Of a DNA stretch of 48,664 nucleotides, positions 42,161 to 48,664 are shown piece after piece; the stretch's first letter is position 1, and the number at the start of each line of letters is the position of its first letter. The DNA lies in contig BJOX01000019.1 in assembly GCA_009731375.1 (NCBI GenBank), positions 1,237,315 to 1,285,978 on the forward strand, written 5' to 3'. Under the pieces are notes generated by a model, which worked only from the letters and a program-made list of their open reading frames with translations, had not been told where the DNA came from and made no database searches. The position numbers and the translations under genes are program-made. The stretch is from Paulinella micropora. Its lineage: Eukaryota > Cercozoa > Imbricatea > Euglyphida.

Positions 42161-42362
42161 CTTTACTTTTGGTGGTGGGAAACTGCAAGATTTAAAAAAA
42201 ATGTGCGACTGGTAGCAGCGCGCGCGCACCGACAGCCCCCCTTGCCGACTTGCACATTGGCTGTAAAGATTTTACTGTGCAAGTCGGCATGCAATCGCAT
42301 GGACGGGATTTTATCCTCGTCATGGTAAACTACAAGCTTTAAAGGAATGTGCGACTGTTGGG
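42136..42362 (-). promoter_or_regulatory. Duplicated gene leader and a 13-bp-arm hairpin upstream of the SLATT-like gene
   Basis: The start region of the SLATT-like gene ('GACGAGGATAAAATCC' on the minus strand, with its upstream 'TCGCACATT') is repeated at about 42302-42355, where it lacks a working ATG. Between the copies lies a hairpin with perfect arms 42243-42255 and 42277-42289 (TGCCGACTTGCAC). The hairpin could end transcription of the penton gene, which stops at 42378, or act on the downstream gene. Confidence 0.7.
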
Positions 42363-42377
42363 CTGGCGGCCACTCGA

Positions 42378-43207
42378 TCAGCAACCGGCTTTCGACAGCA
42401 GCATCTCCCAGTCCGCCCCATTCAAGTCCACCTTGTCCCTGGTGTCAGGATTGCACACCTGCAGGTGCAAGTACTTCGTCAGCGTCGAAAACACCACGTA
42501 CTGGTCGTGCCGGTCCTGCGCCGACGACTGGTAGCCACCCGAACTTGCGAGGAAAGGAATGATCAGGCTGCCCGACTGCACTTTCGTGCCGCGCGAGACC
42601 GCGCCCGTCAGCGACACCTCCTCGTAGTTGCCGCCCGTCGAGTAGGCCAGGCTTGAGCATTCCTTGATCTTGATGCCCAGCGAAGTCGGCAGGCCCAGCG
42701 CCACGACTTGTGGCAAGACGGTGGCCTGGCCCGACGTTAGTGCAAAGAGCTCGTTCTGGGCCGAAGTCGGGAACCCTAGCACGGCGTGCGCGCTGTCGTC
42801 GCCGCTCTTGCTGTAGATGTTGAACTCTGCCGCCGCGGACAGCGTGAACTGCAGCTTGAGCTTGGTGTCGAGATAAACCACTCCGATCGATGTCCTACCT
42901 GTACAAAGCCCTCGTTGATTAAAAGCGATTGCAGCGCGTCGGCTAAAGTTTCGCCTGTATAATTTTGCGACGGGATCGTGATCGTCACGTCGCCCGTGGC
43001 CGTCGAGTTCAAGTAGAGCTTGTTGTTCTTGGAATTGATGTTGTACGTCGCGTTCGGGATCGTCGCCCAGATGAGCTTGTATCTGCCTTGGATCGCTTCC
43101 GACAGCGACAGCCGGAACTCGGCCGAATCGCCCGAGCCTTGCACCCGGTCGCGATCCTTGCTGCGGACCAGGATGTTCATTTCCGAAATGTTGCGCAGGC
43201 CGCTCAT
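42378..43207 (-). pseudogene. Penton-type (single jelly roll) minor capsid protein, one frameshift
   Basis: From ATG 43207 the first frame reads 'NILVRSKDRDRVQGSGDSAEF', then 'IWATIPNATYNINSKNNKLYL' and 'IPSQNYTGETLADALQSLL'. This combination (IP..YNI..NN..., then a glycine/asparagine-Y-T…L..aL segment) is typical of penton proteins of Polinton-like and other Bamfordvirae. Near 42884 the reading shifts by one base into a second frame with 'YLDTKLKLQFTLS' and the rest of a beta-rich domain ending at 42378. The protein would occupy the five-fold vertices of the capsid. Total about 275 residues, a usual size. The divergent gene on the other strand starts 52 bases away. Confidence 0.7.
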
Positions 43208-43259
43208 TTCCGAAAAAAAATTAAATGTTGTCACTAGTGTAGTGCAAGAGGAAAAGAAT
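43208..43259. promoter_or_regulatory. 52-bp bidirectional promoter region
   Basis: Start codons of the penton gene (minus, 43207) and the surface-protein gene (plus, 43260) face away from each other across 52 bases that include 'AAAAAAAATTAAATG'. Comparable A-run plus TTAA motifs precede other genes in the block (39757-39765, 44466-44476). Inferred from position and composition. Confidence 0.5.
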
Positions 43260-44441
43260 ATGCTGACGCTCAGCGGCAACAAGCGCCTGCGCCTGGAGGA
43301 TGTGGTCGAGACCAAACCGCTCCCCTCCATGGTCACTGCTTTTGGCGAACACAAGGTCGCGGAGTCTACCCCGCTAGTGCAGGAGACGTTCCCTTACACG
43401 GGCACCCTGAACTCGCGCAAGTTCGCGACCTCTGGCTCCGTGACCACCGCCGCCGGCCTGTTGTCGCTCAGCGGCGCCGCGCAGGCCGAGACGCTCCGTC
43501 GCTGCAAGTACCGCGCGGGACAAGGGCTCGTCTGCCGCTTCACGGCGCTGTTCCCCGCCACGCCCAACGTGGCTAATTCGGCCATGGCCGGCCTAGGCGA
43601 CGACAACAACGGCTTCTTCTTCGTGCAGGACCAGACACGAACCAACAGGCTGCGGATCTTGCACCGCAATGCGAGTGTCGACACTTACGTCGACCAGAAA
43701 GACTGGAACCTGAACAACTGCCTGGGCGGCGACGACGTCATGGACCGCAAGGACTGGGCCAAGGGCAACATCTTTCAGATCCAGATGCAGTACTTAGGGT
43801 TTGGGGCCGTCACGTTCTCGGTCGAGAGGCAGTCGGACGGGGTGCTAGTCCCAGCGCACCGGATCCAGTACGCGGGCGCCAACACGACGCCTTCGCTCTC
43901 CAACGCCAGCTTGCCGTTCAGGCTCAAGACGACTGGCGCGGGCGGCCTGGTGCGCACTGCCAGCGTCGGCGTCCTGGTCGAGGGTCCCGTGAGACAGCTG
44001 GGCATTAATTTTGCGCGCACCAACGTGCAGACGATTGGCACGACCGAACAGAACGTGTTGGTGATCCGCAACAAGAGCTTGATCGGCGCGCTCCCTAACA
44101 ACGACCTGTTGTTCCCGATCCTGCTGACAGCTACGGCCGTGTCTGGCACCAAGCCCGTGATCATCCGAGTGCTCACGCAAGCCACGTTCGGCAGCGCGCC
44201 GACCTACGCGAACCACGACACTGCCTCGAATACCGAATACTCCGCTTCGCTGGTCACGGTGTCTACTGGCAATGCGGCGGCCGCGTGCGTCGTGTCGGCC
44301 ACGGGCTCGGCGTCTGCCTCGCTGGACCTGAGCAGGCTCAATATCGCTATCGGGCCGGGAGAAGTACTATGTATCGCGGCCAGCACTACTTCCGGGTCGG
44401 CGGACGTGCACCTGAGCTTGTCCTGGTACAAGGACGTGTGA
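43260..44441 (+). CDS. Beta-rich virion surface/minor structural protein
   Basis: 393 residues in an intact frame from ATG 43260. After a ~90-residue leader the central part reads 'RFTALFPATPNVANSAMAGL', 'NGFFFVQDQTRTNRLRILHR', 'GNIFQIQMQYLGFGAVTFSV' and 'VPAHRIQYAGANTTPSL', then a long beta-sandwich-like C-terminal region. The central stretch (…GFFFG…I..R… 'YLGFGaI.f'…'H.I.YAN.NT.P') recalls structural proteins of large and Polinton-like DNA viruses. There is no signal peptide. It sits between the penton and the resolvase, consistent with a late structural gene. Exact family uncertain. Confidence 0.6.
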   Translation: MLTLSGNKRLRLEDVVETKPLPSMVTAFGEHKVAESTPLVQETFPYTGTLNSRKFATSGSVTTAAGLLSLSGAAQAETLRRCKYRAGQGLVCRFTALFPATPNVANSAMAGLGDDNNGFFFVQDQTRTNRLRILHRNASVDTYVDQKDWNLNNCLGGDDVMDRKDWAKGNIFQIQMQYLGFGAVTFSVERQSDGVLVPAHRIQYAGANTTPSLSNASLPFRLKTTGAGGLVRTASVGVLVEGPVRQLGINFARTNVQTIGTTEQNVLVIRNKSLIGALPNNDLLFPILLTATAVSGTKPVIIRVLTQATFGSAPTYANHDTASNTEYSASLVTVSTGNAAAACVVSATGSASASLDLSRLNIAIGPGEVLCIAASTTSGSADVHLSLSWYKDV

Positions 44442-44497
44442 AAAAAAAAGAAAGTTCGTCTTGTATTATTAAAAAACAAAAGGGACGGAGAAAAGGA

Positions 44498-45141
44498 ATG
44501 AAGATTGTGTCAATCGATCCGGGATTAAGAAACTTGGGTGTCGTGGTGCTCGAAAAGGACAACCGTACCAACGCCATCTCAGTCACGTATGCCAACGTTC
44601 TGGACATAGCCAGACAGACGGACACTCATTCAAGACCAAGTCCCTGTTCGCGTGCCTTAGCGCGATCGAGGAACTGTACAACGCCGATCTCTGTGTCGTG
44701 GAAGATCAAAACTTTGGGAGAGCAAATACCAATCCGGACAATCTGCTCATTCAAGCGGCGGCCGGCGCAGCTATGCTCAGTCTCGGTGCTAAGGAGCTGC
44801 TTTACTATCAGAGCTCATTCAAGTTTTCGTGCTTCTTCTCACTTACGCCGACCATATCCGGTCGAGTTAAAGGGAAGTACAAGGTACAGTCTAAAGTGTT
44901 GGCTCAAAATTTAATAGAATCGTTCAGCGTTACGGGCGAGACTAGATGCCTCACAGAGTCAGATCATCTGAGCGACGCCTTCGGTCTCGCGTTCGCCGCG
45001 CTCGTTAAAGGGATCGGACAAGCGCGGGGCGTCCAGCAGGGAGTGCGTCGCTCGCTGCCGATTGCGGTGCCTGTTGGGGTGCAGACGCCGAAGAAGCAGG
45101 AGCAGGAGCAGCCGCCTTGTGTTGGTTCCATTTCGAGCTGA
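44498..45141 (+). pseudogene. Holliday junction resolvase, RuvC/poxvirus A22 type, one frameshift
   Basis: Cuts four-way DNA junctions during genome replication or packaging. From ATG 44498 the first frame has 'IVSIDPGLRNLGVVVLE' with the first acidic residue. The reading shifts by one base near 44622-44626 and the second frame gives 'ADLCVVEDQNFG' (Glu), a basic helix, and 'ESDHLSDAFGLAFAAL' with the final Asp pair. All RNase H-fold catalytic acids are thus present. The natural end is probably near 45020 ('VKGIGQ'); the remaining open frame to 45141 lies antisense to the YABBY-like gene. The A-run plus 'TTATTAAAAAA' before the start matches neighbours. Confidence 0.85.
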
Positions 45142-45355
45142 TGTACGCCATGCGCTCCTTGTGTGCCATCGCCTTGACCTCAGGCGTGGCCATCTGTTCC
45201 TTGAAGAACTACAAACAGCGGAAGGCACGATTTCTAGGAAAAATAACGTTCCGTGACAATGTTACCTGGTTATATGCGGATGGCGCCCTGGCCTTCTTTT
45301 CCTTGGCAGGGGCGGCAGCAGCGGTGGCTTGTCCACAAGTTTGACAAGAAGACAT
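45005..45355 (-). CDS. YABBY/HMG-box-like DNA-binding protein with a 57-nt intron
   Basis: Exon 1 (45355-45266, 30 codons) starts 'MSSCQTCGQ', giving a CxxC, then a basic segment to 'RAPSAYNQ'. Exon 2 (45208-45005) continues 'FFKEQMATPEVKAMAHKERM' and 'AYISSKWNQHK' before an Ala/Pro/Ser tail. Joined, the core matches the 'R.PSAYN.F.k…..kea…..W' pattern of YABBY and related HMG-like proteins, which occur in plants and in several large DNA viruses. The segment 45265-45209 begins GTAAC and ends TTTGTAG; unspliced, it brings an in-frame TAG at its last codon. The product is 97 residues. Probably a sequence-non-specific DNA binder or transcription factor. It is convergent with the resolvase gene. 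Confidence 0.75.
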
Positions 45356-45429
45356 CTCTTAGTTTGCCTTTGTTGCTTGTTGATAATAGAGTAGAAGAAG
45401 AAAAAAAAATTTATTGATTAAAACAAATT

Positions 45430-46331
45430 TTAACGCTTGTTGAATCGAAACAGAGGAGAAGTTCTCGTTCTTAGCGCTTCCCTGCACGCCGCTTCCAAAA
45501 TGTCCCGGTCGTCCTCGAAGTAGACGTTGACTTTGCGCATAGCTCCTCCCACCAGCCTCTCTGCCTTGGGCGGCTCTTGTCCCTGATGCCTCGCGCGGTA
45601 CCTGGCAGCCGCCAGCTTGCCCGCCTTGATCAGCAGCGCCGTCCTTTCGGCACCAGTTGGTCTGGGAGAAGAAGCCAGCTGCAGAAAGACGTCCGTCATA
45701 GCCAACTCCTTCCTTGCTACCACTGGCTCCGGCACTGTAGCGGCAGCAGTGGTGGTAATCATAGGCAGGGAGGTCAGTTCCTTGAGTGTTCCCATGGCCT
45801 GACGCGCGCTGTTGCGAGTCTCGTCCGCGACAAACAGCTTGTCCCTGTCGTCCAACTTCAGGCCCTGTGCTTCCAGCATGATCTTGTACAGGTTCACTGG
45901 CGCTAGAGACATCTCTGCCAGAGCGCCGCTTGCTTCTTGGCACAATCTCCTTCGTGCATCCAGCACCGCGATCTTCTGCTCGATGAGCTCGAGTTCTGAA
46001 CTTGGCTCGACGCGGCGCTTCTTGTTGGTAGGCTGTTCAATCGAGTCCAGCACATCGCGCCTCGTCTTCTCCGACAACTGCTCGCGCCTCAGGGGCATTG
46101 CCGCCTCGAGCTCCTCGTCCCCGACCACCGCCCGTGCCGCGATGTTGGCCTGCTCCGACCGCAGCTGTTTTGCCCTTTCCCCTGGCATCAGTGCCAGCAC
46201 CTGGAGCAATTTGTCAAAAGGCAGGCAATCGGCTGGTCTGCCTCTCCGTCCGTCGGCTCTCATGAATGCGATCTTCCTGATTGATTGGTGGATGCCAATC
46301 TTCTCGATCTGTGACTGAAGCCTGTCAAGTG
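45430..46331 (-). CDS. Bro/KilA-N-like virus DNA-binding protein, C-terminal copy open at gap
   Basis: The minus-strand frame is open from the gap (46331) to 45430. It begins within 'GIHQSIRKIAFMRADGRRGR', continues 'PFDKLLQVLALMPGERAKQL' and 'ANIAARAVVGDEELEAAMPL', as in virus proteins of the Bro/KilA-N or MSV199 style in which such a segment precedes a conserved 'LpG..A...R…GD..l' helix. A long helical region with 'KKRR' follows. The other copy across the gap repeats the same first ~35 residues, so this copy's true N-terminus is missing. Role presumed regulatory or nucleic-acid binding. Confidence 0.6.
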
Positions 46332-46341
46332 NNNNNNNNNN

Positions 46342-46670
46342 ACCTGGATCAGCTTGTCGAAGGGTAAGCAGTCGACCGGCTTGCCCCTTTGGCCATCAGC
46401 TCTTGTAAATGCGATCTTCCTGAGCGACTGGTTGATGCCGAGCCCATCAACATGTTCCTTGAGTCGAGTGTAGACGTACCGCGCATCCTTGTCAGAACAG
46501 CCCTTGAAGGCAGCGATTGCGTCATTTACAGAGAAGAATCCGTCTCGTTGTCTCTTTATTGATTTCTCAAAGTCAGTCTCTTGTAAACCCATGAGCAATG
46601 GGTTTGCCTTGATGGCATCGTTGGCGGTGGCGCCGGTGGCCACAGTCTTGTCGTTTTGCTCTTGCATCAT
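46342..46670 (-). CDS. Bro/KilA-N-like protein, N-terminal copy cut by gap
   Basis: From ATG 46670 the frame gives a short lead, then 'DGFFSVNDAIAAFKGCSDKD', 'ARYVYTRLKEHVDGLGINQS', and 'LRKIAFTRADGQRGKPVDCL' before the 10-N gap. The last ~30 residues are ~75% identical to the first residues of the copy beyond the gap. This looks like the DNA-binding N-terminal domain of the same family. Either two tandem paralogues or two alleles joined by the assembler. Confidence 0.6.
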
Positions 46671-46731
46671 CTTCGTTCGGCTCAATTGTGTCAGTGTCAC
46701 GGCTCGCGGCCGTTACTTTTTTAAAGCCTTG

Positions 46732-47184
46732 TTTCAAATCGAGATTTGAAAGAACTCGGCCGGGCCGGGACGATTACAAACCACTGATTTTTCCTTGTCG
46801 ACTTTTGCGTGAAAATTTTCGACATTTTCAACGAGCTCCAAGAATGGAGCTCGTTGAATTTTCACTGGTTTTGCGTAAAATTCTTAACTATCGCCCATGT
46901 CGTTTTGCCTTTTTTCAAATCTCGAGATTTGAAAGAATCTATTATCACGCCTATCGAATTTTTTATCGAAATTTTGAGTGGTCGGCATCATGCCTGCAAA
47001 ATTTGTCGGTCTTGCGTGAAATTTGAACCAGCTACAAAAATGCAGCTGGTTGAAAATTTCACGGGTCTGCAAAAAAGCTAATCGGAAAAGTTGGGTGGTG
47101 TATAGCTGTAGCTGCACTGGTGCAGCTACAGCTTTTTCCCGTGTCCGGTGGCAGGGGTGGGCCGTCCGAGAAAATTCCCGGGAA
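46732..47184. repeat. Series of six hairpins/palindromes in a non-coding interval
   Basis: Distinct inverted repeats: TTTCAAATC arms 46732-46740/46743-46751; 14-bp arms 46827-46840/46845-46858 with a 4-base loop and outer GTGAAAATT arms; a perfect 22-bp palindrome 46913-46934 centred on CTCGAG; arms 47016-47033/47044-47062 with one bulge; 14-bp arms 47104-47117/47120-47133; and TTCCCGGGAA 47175-47184. Centres are 60-115 bases apart. A word TTGCGTGAAA or close variant precedes two of them and recurs near 46871. No ORF with domain content overlaps. Possible replication origin/enhancer, terminator cluster or small-RNA locus. Confidence 0.85.
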
Positions 47185-47231
47185 AAATCACAAAACGTCA
47201 AAAGTGGGGTTTCACTAAGATTTCCTTTTTC

Positions 47232-47360
47232 TCACACGTCCGGGCCGGCCGGTGCCACCACTCTCTCGTCCGGACACCTCACTGGGAAGTACAGGATACA
47301 CGCGCACCCAATCACCCCGACTACTAAGACGGTGATGATTGCTACCACGAGCGGTTCCAT
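47232..47360 (-). CDS. 42-residue single-pass membrane protein
   Basis: ATG at 47360, stop at 47232-47234. The sequence begins 'MEPLVVAIITVLVVGVIG' and continues through 'CACILYF', a single ~22-residue hydrophobic segment starting at residue 4, followed by a short soluble tail with one Cys, Asp, Glu and Arg residues. The start follows an A-run with 'AATTATTAAAG' upstream, like other genes in the block. Small membrane proteins of this kind are common in virions with an internal membrane. No homology is claimed. Confidence 0.55.
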   Translation of the reverse strand: MEPLVVAIITVLVVGVIGCACILYFPVRCPDERVVAPAGPDV

Positions 47361-47414
47361 TTTTTTGACTTTTGCTCTCTTTAATAATTAAAATACATAA
47401 TCTAAGAATTTTTT

Positions 47415-48664
47415 TTAGACCGAAGCCACCTCTAGGCTACCTCCTGCCTCGTGCAAGTACTTGAAGTACGCCGAATAGATCGTAATATCATACAATCCGT
47501 CTACCACGCCGCGTTTGCCCGACGTGGTGGCGGTGACAAGCATCTCTTCTTGGGCGTTGTAAGTAGCCGCGGACGTGTCTGGCGCCTGCTGGAACTTCAG
47601 CTTCAGCTGGTGGAAGTCGCCACGGGACCAGAGCACGGGCTGGTCGTTCAGGTCCGTGATGGACGCGGTGTACTCCATCGCCGCATTGGCCTCCCAGTCG
47701 ACCGTGTTGGTCGCGCCAGATCGCGTGCTGCTGAACTTGATCTTGACCCCGCACGTGCGCAGCCAGCTCGAGCTAGCCAGCAGGGTGTTGAGGTTCGTCA
47801 TCGCGGCCGTGGCGGGCGAAGTGTAGCGACGGTCGGTAATTCTGGCAAACGTGAGGTCAGAGTCGATATCAAGGACGGCCACCGTCACGCCCCTGAAGTC
47901 CACGGTCAGGCGGTTGATGTAGTTCAGGGCAAACACCGCGGTGTTGGCGTACCAAGCCCCGTACTTGTACGTGACGGTCGACGCTACCGGCGCGAGGCCG
48001 ACGTTGATCACCAGGCGCTCGCGGTTGCCGACAAAGGTCTTGTAGCCGTCCATCACGCCGTCTAACATGGCCTTGGGGTCGTTGGTAAACGGGATCATGT
48101 ACACGCTGTTGGACTTCAGGTAGGAGCTGCGCACCAACTGTCCCATCGTCTCCTCGCGGAAAAAGCGCTCGTCGATCGGGGTCCCTTCACCCAGCTGGCT
48201 GCGCCCGTTGACATCTTCCAAATCAATCGTAGCCGAATCTCCGAACGAGTCGTAGGTCATTAAACGCCCCGTGGTATCGTACGTGTACTGTGGATAGTAG
48301 GTAGTAGTGTCAGCGCCAAGGTAGCTGTACGAAGACTGGTCGCCTGATTTGCGGATGAAGACAAACAGCGCGCCCGAGTGGTGGGAAAATTGGTCCAGAT
48401 CAATCGCCAATCGGTCGGATGCCTTGATGCGCTGGCCATAGGCCGTGTACTGCACAAAGTCGATATACTTCTGCTCGGCGACCTTGCACTGCTTCAGCGG
48501 GCTCCGGCCCAGGCGCATCCCGTTCGGCAGCTGCGTGCAGCCCGTGATGAAGCGGATCTCGCCCAAGCTGGCAGTGCAGGGCACGGCGGGCGCGGACTGG
48601 CCGTTGACAGCCGACTGGGCCGCCACAAAGATCGAGCCTCTGGGATAAAACCGGATCTCGAGGT
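47415..48664 (-). CDS. Major capsid protein, double-jelly-roll type, N-terminus beyond window
   Basis: The frame is open from the right edge to the stop at 47415-47417, about 415 residues, with no start inside the window. Features: 'GEIRFITGCTQLPNGMRLGR' near the visible start, 'DLDQFSHHSGALFVFIRKS', 'TIDLEDVNGRSQLGEGTPID', then 'YMIPFTNDPKAMLDGVMDGY' followed by a second beta-rich half ending 'LYDITIYSAYFKYL'. Two successive beta-sandwich halves, and the 'Y.IPF…..G…GY..F' segment after the central loop, are what I expect of Polinton-like, virophage or small nucleocytoplasmic virus capsid proteins. It would build the icosahedral shell. The frame has no break. The call is supported by the penton gene nearby. 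Confidence 0.6.
   Translation of the reverse strand, partial: LEIRFYPRGSIFVAAQSAVNGQSAPAVPCTASLGEIRFITGCTQLPNGMRLGRSPLKQCKVAEQKYIDFVQYTAYGQRIKASDRLAIDLDQFSHHSGALFVFIRKSGDQSSYSYLGADTTTYYPQYTYDTTGRLMTYDSFGDSATIDLEDVNGRSQLGEGTPIDERFFREETMGQLVRSSYLKSNSVYMIPFTNDPKAMLDGVMDGYKTFVGNRERLVINVGLAPVASTVTYKYGAWYANTAVFALNYINRLTVDFRGVTVAVLDIDSDLTFARITDRRYTSPATAAMTNLNTLLASSSWLRTCGVKIKFSSTRSGATNTVDWEANAAMEYTASITDLNDQPVLWSRGDFHQLKLKFQQAPDTSAATYNAQEEMLVTATTSGKRGVVDGLYDITIYSAYFKYLHEAGGSLEVASV

Noticed and set aside
42884-42902. 18-nt mini-intron at the penton frame break
   Set aside because: A GTAGG…GGAG segment exists, but its length is a multiple of three and removing it does not restore the frame, so a simple indel fits better.
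43394-44216. Minus-strand frames opposite the surface protein
   Set aside because: Shadows of the intact 393-residue plus-strand gene in GC-rich coding sequence.
47451-48065. Plus-strand 204-residue frame opposite the capsid gene
   Set aside because: Antisense of the capsid-like frame; basic low-complexity product.

Overview
This window is a draft scaffold from a microbial eukaryote, probably a protist or alga; the species cannot be told from the sequence. Signs of a eukaryotic nuclear genome are very long microsatellites, GT-AG introns, a tRNA-derived SINE, a Ty1/copia retrotransposon, a non-LTR retrotransposon fragment, zinc-knuckle Gag-like reading frames and a Tc1/mariner-like transposase gene with five introns. 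Assembly gaps interrupt it at 9211-9273, 9723-9732, 15818-16673, 23124-23133, 25893-26174, 27332-27341, 28532-28555, 31947-32200, 34163-34172, 36132-36465 and 46332-46341.

Layout. 1-9.9 kb is mostly simple repeats, with a decayed LINE fragment (1.9-3.2 kb) and a foldback hairpin (4.36-4.49 kb). 9.9-14.5 kb is a frameshifted Ty1/copia element on the minus strand. 15.3-20.2 kb holds three SINE copies joined to ATT microsatellites and an unidentified spliced minus-strand gene. 19.0-21.1 kb is a transposase gene whose six inferred exons sum to one open frame; a SINE lies in its fourth intron. 21.5-24.2 kb and 32.5-34.8 kb hold Gag-like zinc-finger frames plus two copies of a Cys/His module. 25.1-31.4 kb is a compact two-strand gene cluster, including an unrecognised family with an HNH-like core present as one near-complete and two partial copies.

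34.88-37.7 kb is an unusual array of degenerate palindromes (AGTG-N5-CACT) with large inverted repeats. Exactly at its right edge begins a dense virus-derived block (37.7 kb to the window end): a fibre protein with discoidin-like and C1q-like parts, ribonucleotide reductase small subunit, a SLATT-like membrane protein, a penton-type capsid protein, a surface protein, a RuvC/poxvirus-type Holliday junction resolvase, a YABBY/HMG-like protein with a 57-nt intron, a Bro/KilA-N-like DNA-binding protein present as two joined copies, a 42-residue membrane protein and a double-jelly-roll-type major capsid protein running off the right edge.

The block looks like an endogenous dsDNA virus of the Bamfordvirae (nucleocytoplasmic, Polinton-like or related small lineages). 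Structural, nucleotide-metabolism and DNA-processing genes sit together with little spacing. Several carry a single frameshift, so the copy is decaying or the draft has indel errors. The points most worth checking are the hairpin series beside the capsid gene (46.73-47.18 kb), the palindrome array at the viral border, the spliced YABBY-like gene, and the HNH-like gene cluster.
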